A stretch of 64,000 nucleotides of DNA from contig OZ038379.1 in NCBI GenBank assembly GCA_964036045.1, positions 18,881,017 through 18,945,016 on the forward strand, written 5' to 3'. The position numbers and the translations under genes were made by a program. The notes beneath the pieces were generated by a model. The model did no database searches, was not told the DNA's origin, and was given only the letters and a program-made list of their open reading frames with translations. This stretch comes from Eutreptiella sp. 'Long Island Sound 2002' (Eukaryota > Euglenozoa > Euglenophyceae > Eutreptiales > Eutreptiaceae). Position 1 is the first letter of the stretch, and each line of letters begins with the position of its first letter. This document shows, piece by piece, positions 1-11,185 of the stretch.

Positions 1-32
1 GAAAATCACGGAAAATCACGGAAAATCACGGA
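1..32. repeat. 10-bp tandem repeat, three copies at window edge
   Basis: Three perfect head-to-tail copies of gaaaatcacg start the window, followed by a looser echo (ccaatcacggaaat) at 48-61. The array probably continues to the left outside the window. No gene is associated with it. Confidence 0.8.
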
Positions 33-2580
33 AGGGTTTTTTCAGGCCAATCACGGAAATAGTAGAATCCCTGGCTAAGGCCGACTCGCAACCGTAGGAG
101 CACTTTTCGGGGACCCCAAATAGGGCACCCCACCTTTGCAAAGCTGTGCTAGGGACGCAGGGATAGTCATTCAGCCTTTGTGGCACCCCCCTGCCCTCCC
201 ATCTCGTCACCCCCCCCCCCCCCCGGAGTCCAAGCCCCCTTCCCCCCTCCTCTTCACCCTTTCCCCGCTTCCAAAGCAGCCGCAACCCGGTGTTCTGGCT
301 TTTGCTGTGTCGGACAAGGGCGCATGCCCCCCTGTTGGCTGCTGCTGGCGGCAATTGCAGAACAGTACCCAACATTTTGCCTCCAACCCTTCCCCTTCTC
401 TGCGCCAGCGCGGCCTAGTCTTGGCGACCCGGTCTGACTGTTGTTTTGCTGACGGCCGTTGTTGTGACCAAGAATGCGGGACGACATATTTCTGAGCCGG
501 CCTTTCCCGGAAAGAGGAGCGGGGCCATGCCTGCGAACAGCTGTCTCCTCCCAGACCACTGTTGCACTCGAGGCTGACCCCCCACTGACCCACTCTTGCT
601 TTTTTTGATATGGTTTTCAGTCAATGTTGCCGTAATGGGGCCTCCAACTCCCCCAAGAAACGCTTGCCCGAGGGGTCGCACGCAAGCACGGGCCTCGTCC
701 AAGCACGGCAGCCCCTTCTGACCATCGTTTCCCCTGGTTCGGGCCGTGCTGCATCTTGCGCCAGGGGCTGGGGGTAGGGGTTTGACCACGCACCGCCCTG
801 CAACCCACCCCCTCTCCCTTGTGCAGGCCAGCGGGCCCGGTCCCGGGGTGTTGCCCTCCGCCCAGGAGCCGCTGCCGCTGCTGAAGCACAAGGACGGCAG
901 TGGGACGCAGCCGTGCGCGTGGTGCAGCAAGCAGGGGGCGCACGGGCGTTGTGGGGTATGCCTGCAGCCTGTCCACTGTGGCGCATGTCTGCGTGGACAT
1001 CGATGTGTGCAGCCCACGCCCATGGCAGAGAGTGCGCAGCACGGGAAAGGCCCTCAACGCATCGTAGACCCCCTCGGGTGATGGTGTCGTGCAGCGCTGC
1101 AGCACGCCGTCCGCGCCCTCTCCCCGTGCAGAATCCCGGTAGTGTGTTGCACCCGCGAGCGCATGCCGCCAGGTGCTCTTGACGCCATCGCTGCGATGGC
1201 GCCACAGTGCTGAGTCACGCACGTCTCCTCCGCCATGCACGACTGCTGCCTCGAACAGCTCAACATGGCTGGCGAACGGAGAAGCATTGTCGCGAAGTAG
1301 CAGTGGCACGGCCTAAGATGCATGACAGTAGGGCCTGCTCTCTTGCGGTTGAGGGCGTGGGCGTTGATCCTGATCACGATGGAGACTGTTGCATGCAGGA
1401 TAGGGCAACGGCACGAGCGGAAAGGCTGAGCGCCGCTGAGTTACTCACAGACTTGAGGCAAAAGCACTGCTGTCAGCCATGTGAAAGTTGAGGGAACAGG
1501 GCCTGGAAGTGAACTGTACGTGCTGAGGGAGTGTTTCAGGTGCATGAATGTGCCAAATAGGGGATAGGGTCTTGTGTATGCTTAGTTAGTTCAGGTTGGA
1601 TTTATGTTCTTTATGGTAGATGATTGCAGATGTTGGCAGAACATCGGCAGACTTTAGTGATTGCATCTCTTCAATTTTGCTGTATCACGGCGATTATAGC
1701 TTGTTGAAGAGATTTGACACATTTCAATCATTTCTCAGATGCAGGTCAGTCCCAATGGGTAGTAGTTCCGCAATGGATTGCCGAATCTCCATGCAACGTT
1801 TTTATTCGCAATGAATGCCACTGATACCAAACGAAATGCCCCAACTGTTTCCACCTAACCGTAGCCTTCACGCCATAGGTGTACTGCACAAGTTGGATTT
1901 CTTGGTGGTTTGTAGCAGTGTTGATTGAAGATGGGAGATTTGCATTTTTTTCGTTGAGTGAAGTATGGCTTTGTACCACTGCAGTGTAATGTACGCCCAT
2001 GTTGTTTGTGGTTTGCCAGTGAACTGTTGACATACGAAAACGACTGAGAACAATATCCAGGATTCGTGCTTGTGTTGTGCTTACCTGTGCAGGGCCCGCT
2101 GATTGTGCTTGTTCCAGGAGTGTGGAAAGGACAATGTATTCCTTTGACGCTTGTTTGTTTGTTGGACATGCAAGATAGGGTTTGTAGTGGGAAGTCTTAT
2201 GGACCATGGGACCATGTTCTGCCTTATGTTTGGACGGACAAGAGCAACCCGACCACCACTCAGGATGAGGGAGAGGATGAGGTAGAACTGCGTGTGTGTG
2301 TGGCGTTGTCACAAGCGCTCCACCGTCATAGTTTGTCATTGCTCTGAATGTATTGACACCCACACTTGTGGAAATTATCTTGTGCATTAAGCACATTCTG
2401 AGGGACATTTTGTGTTGTTGAATTGTCATAGTTCGGCTTATGCAAAGTGCTTTGCAGGGAACGGTTGCAGTCCAGTGCGGTCTACTTGCAGGACTTCCCT
2501 AGGATAAACTCGGGGCTAGAGCCAGGATACTTCATACAAAGGTAGCGCGCCGAGCAAACATTCCCCCTGAAACCCACTTT
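33..2580. other. no supported gene; low-information sequence
   Basis: Short open frames exist on both strands but overlap each other, lack recognisable domains and have biased, C-rich translations. A pure C run lies near 210-224 inside a pyrimidine-rich stretch (185-260). From about 1500 on the DNA becomes AT-richer and has no long frames. I see no LTR, pol fragment or RNA gene. Confidence 0.6.
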
Positions 2581-2814
2581 TTTGAGGGGTGGGGGTGGGG
2601 GGGGGGGGTTGGTCAAAAATGTCGAAAACCAGACCCCCCCTCTTTTTTGGGTCCAAAATCATGAATCTTTTGGGTTATTTTATTTTGAGCCGAAAAAAGT
2701 GTTTTCATGCCTCGACTCCATAGGGTTTGTTTGGAGTGGAGTGGGGCGATGTGGTTTGTGCCATTTTCACCTATGATTTTATGAAGCAGGCCCGACCCAA
2801 AATTATATGGAGGT

Positions 2815-4350
2815 CAATTTTGGCTCATTTTTGATGAAAAATGGGAAATATTAGCGAAAGCGGGCTGCTAAAAATGGTTTATATGCTATACCTGACTTCC
2901 ACGGCGTTTTTTTTTCCATCTAGCACCCTGAAATAGGGCAGGTTGTGCCTGGCCTGGCCATCCAAAGGGACAAAAACGGTCAGTTTTGGGTCTTTTTTGA
3001 GAAAAAATCGGAAATTTCAGCGAAGGCGGGCTGTAGAAACTGGTCCATATGCTTCTCGTGACTTCCAAAACATCTTTTTTTGCATCCTACACCCTTCAAA
3101 TAGGGGGGGGGGGGGGTCGTGGCTTTCTATCAATCGGGGAAAGTCCCCATTTTGGACCCAAGAGTGGTCATTTTTGGCTCATTTTTGAGAAAAAAGTGGG
3201 AAATTTCAGCGAATCCGGGCTGCAGAAACTGGTTTTTGTGCATCCTTTGACATCTGAGACATATTTTTTGTGTCCGGCGCCCTCAAAATACGGAGGAGGT
3301 GTCCTTAACTGCTGGCCATCCAAAGCGAAACAAACCCATTTTGGACCCAAAAATGGTCATTTTTGGCTCTTTTTTGACAAAAAGTGGGAAGTTTCAGCGA
3401 AGGCGGGCTGCCAAAACTTTTCTTTGTGCATCTTTTGACTTCTGAGACATTTTTTTTTCGTCCAGCACCCTCAAAATAGGGAGGGAGGGGGGGGTCCTTA
3501 GGTGGCCATCCAAAGCAAGAAAAACCCATTTTGGACCTAAAAATGGTCATTTTTGGCTCATTGTTGACAAAACAAAGGAAACTTTCAGTGAAGGCAGGTT
3601 GCTGAAACTGGCCTATATGCTTCTTTTGACTTCTACCAATTCACTTTTTTGCATTCTACAGCCTCAAAACAGGGAGGGGGCGGCGGCTTGGTTGTCCATC
3701 CAGAGGGGGAAAAAGCCATTTTGGAATCAAAAATGGTCATTTTTGGCTCATTTTGGACAAAAATGGGAAATTTAAGCGAAGGCAGGCTTCTGAAACTGCT
3801 GTACATGCTTCGTTTCACTTCCAGGACGTTTTTTTTTGCATTCTCCACCCTCAAAATAGGGGGGGGGGGGGGGGGGCTTGGCTGTCCACCCCAAGGGGGA
3901 AATCCCCATTTTGGACCCAAAAATGGTCATTTTTGGCTAATTTTTGACAAAAAATGGGAAATTTCAGCGAAGATGGGCTGTTGCAACTGCTCTACATGCT
4001 TCTTTTGATTTCTAGAATGTCTTTTTTTTTGGCAGTCTACACCCTCAAAATAGGAGGGGCGGTCTTGGTTGTCCGTCCAAAGGGGACAATTCCCATTTCG
4101 GACCCCAAAATGGTCATTTTTTGCCTAATTTTTGACCAAAAAATGGGAAATTTCAGCGAAGGCGGGCTGTAGAAACTGATCTATGTCCATCTTTTGACTT
4201 GTGAGACAATTTTTTTTTGCGTCCACCACCCTCAAACTAGGGGGGGAGGTTTTTACTTGGCCATCAATAGCGAAAAACCCCATTTTTGATCCAAAGATGG
4301 TCATTTTTGGCTCATTTTTGACAAAAAATGGGAAATTTCAGCAAAGACGG
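2815..4350 (+). repeat. ~189-bp tandem (satellite-like) array, about 8 units
   Basis: The marker gggaaatttcagcgaa recurs at 2843, 3009, 3198, 3386, 3576, 3765, 3956, 4145 and 4330, giving spacings of 166, 189, 188, 190, 189, 191, 189 and 185. Each unit also carries a 'tggtcatttttggctcat' block just upstream, a T-run followed by gcatcc/gcattc, and a variable G-run (up to ~18 G). Units are diverged by point changes, but the period is held tightly. Sequence from about 2580 resembles a degraded leading unit. Open frames through the array arise because 189 is a multiple of 3; they are not genes. Confidence 0.92.
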
Positions 4351-4403
4351 GCAGTGTGCACCATGCGTGCATGCAGCCTGCGCAATGTGTGCTTGTAGTA
4401 TAC

Positions 4404-4444
<41 letters not shown>

Positions 4445-4826
4445 CGTGTGCGCAGTGCGTGCATACAGTGTGCACAGTGCGTGCGTGTAGTGTACGCAAT
4501 GTGTGTGTGCAGTGTGTGCACTGCATGCGTGCATTGTGCACAGTGCGTGCGTGCAGTGTGCACCATGTGTGCGTGCAGTGTGCACCATGCGTGTGTGCAA
4601 TGTACACAGTCTGTGCGTGCAGTGCGCACAGTGCGTGCATGCAGGTTGCGCACTGTGTGCGTGCAGTGTGCAGCATGTGTACATGCAGTGTGCACAGCGC
4701 GTGCGCGCTGTGTGTGCAGTGCGTGCGTGTAGTGTGCACAGTGCGTGTGTGCTGTGTGCACCATGTGTGCGTGCCGTGTGCACAGTGTATGCGCGCAGTG
4801 TGCAGTGTGCGTGCATGCAATGTGGA

Positions 4827-4875
<49 letters not shown>

Positions 4876-5120
4876 GCGCGGAGCGCGCGCGTGTAGTGTG
4901 CCCAGTGGGTGCGTGCAGTTTGCACAGTGCGTGTGTCCAGTGTGCGCAAGTGCGTGTATGCAGTGTGGGTAGTATATGTGTATAGTGTGCACAGCGCGTG
5001 TGTGCAGTGTACACCATGCGTGCATGTAATGTGCGCAGTGCGTGTGTGGAATGTGCACACTGCGTGCACGCAGAGTGCACTGTACTTGTATGCGGTATGT
5101 GCGGTGCATGCGTGCACCGG
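4350..5120 (+). repeat. 22-bp TG/CG minisatellite with two embedded (GT)n tracts
   Basis: Imperfect 22-bp units of the type cacagtgcgtgcgtgcagtg(tg) run across the segment. Pure (GT)n tracts sit at about 4408-4443 and 4829-4871. The array abuts the last 189-bp unit directly, which keeps its own start (gggaaatttcagc) and then turns into minisatellite at about 4348. Long Cys/Val- or His/Thr-rich frames on both strands are artefacts of the repeat. Confidence 0.92.
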
Positions 5121-6077
5121 GAACAATTCATGTGTGCAATTGTTATGCTTGCGTTTCCGAAAACCCTTGCTGTATTTCCCGACAGCTCTGGCATTTCAAA
5201 TACACATCCCATGGCAGCAATGCGATCTGGAAACCGTCATTCAACAACGTTCAAATTGCGAGTATAATCAGTCACACTATTGCTTGTGGAGGGACATGAT
5301 TAACATGTAGTAATGACTATAGTAGCAACAAACCAATCGAATTCTGTTTAGCTGTGCGTACGCATGTGCCTGCTCTGTGTGCGTGTGTTTTCCTGTCCCA
5401 TGCATGCACGTCCCCATTACACCCCCTTCGTAAAACCCGACATACCCATGGAGGGATTGACAAAACAAATAATGGGCACAAAGTGTTTAGTGAAATATTC
5501 ACCGGCATCCAATGACGGTGTGGGGGGGTTTCCCCTGGAGTACCCTATACCTTTGTGGCGCGCGTTGAGTCCAACAACCAGGTGGGTGTATCCATGTGCA
5601 TATGTGTGCCAGTGTGTGGTTCCTCCGCCTGGCCTACCCTATAAGAAAGTTTTATAGTGTTTTTAGCACTGTGTTTTTGATGTGCCTCTCCTGCTGCTTG
5701 CTGCTGGTGTAGGGTTTCTGCTGCTTGTTTTTGATAATGAAAATGTTTTATTGTTGAAATACAACCAATCCAGGATAACCCAAGCCAGAGATAAGCAAGT
5801 AGAAGATAAACAGGATCAACGCATGAAGGGCTGCAGTCACAAAGAGTTAGATAAAGACAACTATCAACAATAGACCACAGCAATTTACATTCAATGCAAC
5901 TCAGGATGAAATATTTTACATGTTTGAGAAAAACTGATTGGAAAACTGCCCCAAGGGCTCACACTCTTCCATAGGGCCATCTTGAGATGTGCACTCTTTG
6001 TTTTTGGGTCCCATAGGTGCTGAGGTGGCATGGCTTGTGGCGCTGAGGTCACTGCCATGTCACATGGGATATTCCTA
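5121..6077. other. no supported gene
   Basis: The minisatellite fades out near 5120 into ordinary sequence. No open frame over 100 codons has recognisable content, and I see no repeat shared with the rest of the window. Confidence 0.55.
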
Positions 6078-6166
6078 CTTAGCTAGGCTGACTGGGTATT
6101 GAACCCAGGACCTCTCAAAAAGAGGTGCCCCAGCCCCCTAGGGTGCATACCACTAGGATAGCTAAG
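6078..6166 (-). pseudogene. tRNA-like relic (tRNA pseudogene or SINE head)
   Basis: Read on the minus strand this 89-nt segment has a B-box match (ggttcaatacc) inside a perfect 5-bp T-arm (ctggg/cccag), preceded by a 6-bp stem with a TTTTG loop that would be a long variable arm, and an A-box-like tcctagtggta. The ends form an 8-bp perfect inverted repeat (cttagcta/tagctaag). The acceptor end does not pair as in a canonical tRNA, because six bases separate it from the T-stem, so a functional tRNA is unlikely. A second tRNA-like segment with similar core (accctag-gggc and tcctgggttcaa) lies at 46985-47082. Confidence 0.4.
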
Positions 6167-7040
6167 AATTCATGAGAAAACATAGATAAATTCATAGGCT
6201 ATGCCTTCAGTATATCAGTGTCTCAGTCACCCAGGAAAAGATGTTTTAGTGCCCATTGCTTGGGGATTAAGGGGTCCACACAACATCCTGATTTAGTGTT
6301 TGGTTCTATGGGTCAAAATGTGTTATCACCCATTTTGGTTAGGCCAATACTAAGATAAAAATGCAAGAGTGCTTAGAGCATTTCTAATACAACTAAAGTA
6401 TACCCTAAAGCATTGCAAAAGCACTTTTTCTTACTCCCCCCTTGTGCTGTGGTGGCCACCACTGTCGCATTTTCAGGAAAAAGGGATTTTTCTTGGCCTT
6501 TCCTTGGTTTCCACACCTACTTTAAAATACCTATAGCTTCCCTTACACTAGAAAAGAGCGCTTTACCATGGCCAGCGATTCTCGCTGCATTATTCATGAC
6601 AATTTCCAACAGAAAACTCAGCTCTCTTGGCGCTGCAGGGGTTCCTGTGGCTTGGTGGGGTTAGAATAGGGCATGCAAAGACCATATGCATATGCATCCA
6701 TCCCTCTAACCTGCAGCGTAACACAACCCAACGCCAGACGCTCATAGGACGCTCGATCTAAGTCTCATGGAACCTGATGGAGACACCTGTCCTGGTACTG
6801 GGGCGAGGGGGCGACGATTAAATTAGAATTGCCCCTTGGAGGGGTCTTGGTTCTGGTTCAGTCTCCTGCTGCTGCTTTTCGGCCCGTACAGCGGCCTACT
6901 CAGCGACGCTTTGCGAGGATATCTGTGCAACAGAGGAATGGGAGGATGAGGGACGAATCCACGCAAACGCGAAGCGACAACACCTAAATCCGTCAAATGA
7001 CGGCCTAGAAATTTTCTGAAAGCACATACCTGAACAGAAT
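6167..7040. other. no supported gene
   Basis: AT-rich sequence with only short frames. It could be the outer part of the minus-strand element M that follows, but I cannot match it to the corresponding part of the complete R element. Confidence 0.5.
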
Positions 7041-7649
7041 CCAATTGTGCATCAGATGCACATTTTTATAAAATTTGTGGTCATCTCCTGATTTTTTAAA
7101 TCAGGAAATTCCCACACAGAAAAAGATGGTGCGCAGGAGCGGGTCTTAGCGAAGCGCAGGAAAACAAAGAATTAATAAGATTATAAACGTATGTTACACA
7201 TCATGACGAGAATGACGAAACACACATAAATAAATAATCATAAAGATTCCACCCACACTGGCAGAAAGAATTCAAAATCCAAGAATTCGAAAATCAACAG
7301 AAGGACTTCAATGAATCAGGTATAAACCACAGGTGTGCTCGTCTCGTATGCAGCATGCACATTGCTTGTCTCGTGTCTCCGTGAACGTGCCTTGTAGCAG
7401 CGCTAACAAACGATAGAGGGATAGATTAGAAGATTGCAGATGATTAGAGGTAAGGCCAGGGTGATTAGACATACACACATATGCATAGCGTCGTCTCTCG
7501 CTTGTGTTTCGATTTGTCCCTCACCTTGCTTCACTCTCCAGCGGTAGGTAAGGTAGGTAAGCCCAGGTGGGCCCACCCCCTGGTAGAGTTGGTGATTGTG
7601 GTGTAGATTGTTAGGAAAAAGTGAGATTGACACAGGTAACTTCAAAACT

Positions 7650-8530
7650 CGTGCATGCTCGTGCATTCACACACGCATTAAAGGGTCGGCCACGCGTGGT
7701 GCGCTCGGTACAACCCTTGTTTAGGTTACCCAGGGGCTCCACCCCACGTTCTATAAGAGATCGGGTGGAGTTCCTTAAGCTTGCTTGCTTGCACTGGGGT
7801 TTGAGGACAGTGTATTATAGGGCTACCTGAGAAGCGTATAATACGTGGAGGTAGTCTTGGTTCCTCAGCCGCAAACCCCAGTCATCTGCCGTTGCTTTAC
7901 AGGTGGGATGGTCAGGGTGAATTGGTGCAGCAGCGATTGTTTTTTTTTATGCCCTGCTAAACAAGGGCGCTGATCACACAAACAAATAGCTCCGCCTCTG
8001 CCTGTGGCAGAGCAGGGAGTCCGACTCCATCGACATATGCGCTGTGCACGCCAAAAGAGCGCTCCTTCCTTCCAAGCCCTAGCAGGGAGATGCGTTGTGG
8101 GGTCCCTGTTAGGCCACAGATGCTTAGTAGCTCTGTGTTCTCTTGCCATTTCACAGGTGAGCCATTAGGGCTCGTGACCTCGTCCTCCACAACACCCAGT
8201 AGAGCGTGAGTGTAGGAGTGGTAGTCCTGAGTGGGGGCTTGAGCCAGTTGCAGAAGTGCTCGCCCACCAGGATGGTGCCACTGTAGGGTGTGTAGGACCT
8301 GTTGTGCGTGTGTCACTGTCCCACCCGTTTCCTGCAACTTTAGCGGGGTTGCTGGGCAGTGGCAGTGGTTAGGCTAGATTTTGGCCATCGCAGCAAAAAG
8401 GCGTTTTCAAGCCTTCATAGCTTTTGGCCACCCCTCCCCTGTAGTAGGCAGGTAGGTAGGGAAAACAATACCTGGATTAGTATGCTGGGTATTCCCCCAA
8501 GGTTTTGCGCCAGCACAGAAACTGGGCACT
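7650..8530 (-). repeat. conserved 3'-untranslated block of the R family
   Basis: On the minus strand this block is alignable with 45232-46075. Shared landmarks are ttctgtgctggcgc, ggtaacctaaacaagg, a cgtattatacgcttctcag tract and an aagcaagctt segment near the end. It lies downstream of pol in both elements and is not LTR sequence, because neither copy is repeated at the 5' end. Confidence 0.75.
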
Positions 8531-8696
8531 TAGGGGAGGAGAGACCCGGGGCGTACCCCGTGGCACCGGTAAGACATCCTCCAGGTTTAGCAAGCGTGCA
8601 GACTTGGGTATAATTAGGACGCCATTTCTGCAGCTTGCTCTCAGGATCTTTGGAGTAGCACACTCACACATGCGCTTAGGCAGGTAAGGGTAAGGT

Positions 8697-10390
8697 TCAG
8701 TCTCTAGCTTTAGTCTTGGAGGCAAGCCTCTCAGCGAGCCTCAGCAACTCACCAAGGTTGTTCTGGGACAAGTAGTCTACCAGAACTGATTTTAGGCGTC
8801 CCTCAGGTAGAACAAACGCTGAGAAGGGCTCCCAGGTTGCCTCTTCGACTCCAAACCCTTCCTAGAGGGTGAGGAAGCGCCAACCCTGGCGATAGCGGTG
8901 GCGTAGGAGAGACTTCACCAGGTAGAAGCCCTCCTTAGCCATCTCCTCAGCGTTCATGTCGGGCAGGTCCCCTTCAACTTCCATAGGGCTTGCAGCCCCC
9001 TGTAGGTCTAGGGCGGCGATCTCCTCGTCGTTCAGCTCCCACTCCTCCCCACATAGGTCTTCAGGATCATAGTAGGGCTTCAGGTGTTGAGCAGCGCACA
9101 CCAGAATCCCCCCTAGCCGGGGAGAACACCGCACTGTGATACGGTGTCCATCCACAGATAGAATCTTGTAGGGCCCGAAGTAGGGGTCATCGCTGGTAGA
9201 GCGTGGCCAGGCGGGTAGTCGGCTGTGGTGCACCAGCACCCAGTCCCCTTCTTGGTAGGTGGCTGGCACTCGGTGCTTGTTCTTCTTGTTTCACTGACGC
9301 TCCCTCACTCTCTGGAGCATAGCCTTGGCCTTGTCCACCTTCGCTTGTTGCTCTTGGACCAATTCACCCATAGAAGAATGGGTGCCTTCTGGATAGGGAG
9401 CATGTAGGAACCACGCCGGGCGCCCTAGGAATAGCTCATGGGGCGAGTAGCCAGTCGTCGCACTCTCTTGGGAGTCCATCATCAAGGATATGACGGGGAG
9501 TAGTCTCACCCAGTCTCTGGTGCGTTCAGTTTTGCACCACATCCTTACATTCTCCTTGAGGACACGAATCTGTCGCTCACATAGGGGGTTGCTCGTGTGA
9601 GAGTAGGGGATCCCCGTAGACACCTGGACATTGAGGGATTTCAGGGGCCTCTTGTACCAGCCGGTATCTGAGCGTACTTGTACGTCTTCATCGGAGTTGA
9701 TCTCCTTGGGCGCCCCATAGACACAAAACCACTCCTCCAGGAGTATCTTGATAGTCTCCTCCCCGGTAATGTGCTTGGTACATGGGAACACCCTGGTAAA
9801 CCTGGTCAACCCACAGGTCACCACGAGGGCGAAGTCATAGCCCCCAAAACTTCGGCATCTCCGTGTAGTCCACGTAGAGAACACTGTTAGCACAGTAAGG
9901 GATAGGCAGGGTCGAGTAGAGACCCCTGTCCCTGATATCCCTAGGTTTGCAGGACCTACACGGGCACTTGTCCACGATAAGCTGGAGGGTCTTCCGCAGT
10001 TGGTCATCAGTCCACGTAGTGTGGAACCACTGCTTGAATAGCCTCAGGGTACGGTCAGCACCAACATGACCGCTGGACTCATGAGTCCACTTCAGCAGCG
10101 CTGGGACTCTGTCACTGGGTACCACGATGCGGTCCTCGTGCCAGAGGTAGCTCCTGTCCCTCTTCCACTGTTCTTGGTTGACCAAGAGGGGTTCAAGGCG
10201 TTTCTCCAGGGGCTTGTAGATATCCCCAAACTCCTTCAGGTACTCCGCTTGTTGGAGTCCATCTAGGGGGCGTATCATAGTCATGTTGAGGTCCAAGTGT
10301 ACGTCCATACGGCTGAACGCCTCCTTAGCCAGCGCTTCAGACCGGGCACCAATCAGGGCGTCGAAGTTGTTGCGGCTGATGTAGTCTGCA
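8697..10390 (-). pseudogene. M pol fragment: RNase H end, integrase, chromodomain (broken)
   Basis: The minus-strand reading starts within the end of RNase H (DYISRNNFDALIG, also present in R) and continues through an integrase zinc region with CPCRSC, D (YVDY), D (NSDED), E (LCERQ), a GPY/F module (DPYFGPYKI) and a chromodomain-like tail (RQGWRFLTL ... ATWEP). Three lesions are visible: a 1-nt frameshift in the ccccccaaaa-type run at 9841-9849, a TGA at about 9291 between integrase and the GPY module, and a TAG at about 8862 in place of the expected Trp. The frame ends with TGA at 8697-8699. It is the closest relative in the window of the R pol C-terminus. Confidence 0.85.
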
Positions 10391-11108
10391 AGTAAGAAAA
10401 AGTCACTACCATGTCTTTCTTGGAGGGCTTGATCGAGGCCAAGCCCCTCTTAAAACCCTTTTGTTGATGCTAAGACTGACTTAAGTATTTTTATTGATTA
10501 TCTCTCTTTCGAAGCTTTAAGTACACTTTCTCAAAGTAACTAGGGTTATAACCCTAGCCCCCCATGAAGTTCACCCCTACCACTCAACTGAGCGGAGGTA
10601 TCTTCCTTCATGGAGGTTATACCGAAATAAAATAGGCACTTCATGCCTAAAGCCCTGGAGGTTAAGCCTAGTGGTCTCCCACCCCAAGAGCCCTATACTC
10701 AATTGTTTCTACCACTTATTGTGGTTCTACGTTTTAACTGTTTCTGAATTCAGTTGCTTGGCCAACTCATAATCTGTGTCTGGCCTAACTCCTTAGCCCC
10801 ATTTTCCTAACCAACTCCATTTCATCCAAAGGAGTGCACATGAAGTGCCTGAGGCTAATTGGGAGGCAAGAGTCATGCCAGTTTTCATATAAAAATCATT
10901 TGTTTTATCCTTTTTAGATTGAATCTTTGTATTTATACCTGCTTTGTCTATCTGCAGCCCTTCTGTGTTACACTGGATTTCAATACTATGCATTGATTCG
11001 ATCCACATCCTGTTCTTGCTCTACTTGCTGCATTGGTTTGGGTTTTCAACTTCAAAACCTGCAGGATTTCACCAAAATATCTAGGGCACTAATCAAGAAC
11101 ATCTTTCC
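10391..11108 (+). repeat. 5' LTR of R1 (718 bp)
   Basis: Aligns end to end with the 712-bp LTRs at 36805-37516 and 47318-48029. It starts agtaagaaaaag and ends catctttcc just before the PBS. A TATAAAA motif lies near 10889, and a tctatctgcag stretch lies about 60 nt further on. It is more diverged than the R pair, with several small indels. Confidence 0.9.
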
Positions 11109-11121
11109 GGTAGCAGAGGCA
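11108..11121 (+). other. R1 primer-binding site
   Basis: The sequence ggtagcagaggc follows the LTR directly. It resembles the initiator-Met tRNA primer site typical of plant LTR elements (TGGTATCAGAGC) with a substitution and a one-base insertion. The same motif follows the LTRs of R, G and G2. Confidence 0.7.
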
Positions 11122-11185
11122 AACCCTGAGTACCTTTCGAACCGACTCTGAGCAGAAGCACAAGAAAAGCACACTGAAAAGCACA

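Larger units (their letters stand above)
7041..10390 (-). mobile_element. M: 3' half of an R-family Ty3/gypsy element, minus strand
   Basis: Contains, in minus-strand order, the end of RNase H, integrase, a GPY/F module, a chromodomain-like C-terminus and then an untranslated region matching that of the complete R element at 36805-48029. Protease, RT and gag are missing: the sense sequence begins abruptly at 10390, precisely where the LTR of the plus-strand copy R1 starts. No LTR of its own was found on the left, so the left limit is approximate. Confidence 0.75.

Noticed and set aside
2815-4350. CRISPR-like array
   Set aside because: Repeat and 'spacer' parts diverge together with a 189-bp period; there are no short conserved repeats with unique spacers, and the context is eukaryotic.
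4301-5212. His/Thr/Cys-rich frames over 250 codons
   Set aside because: All follow the 22-bp minisatellite and (GT)n tracts; several frames on both strands are open at once.
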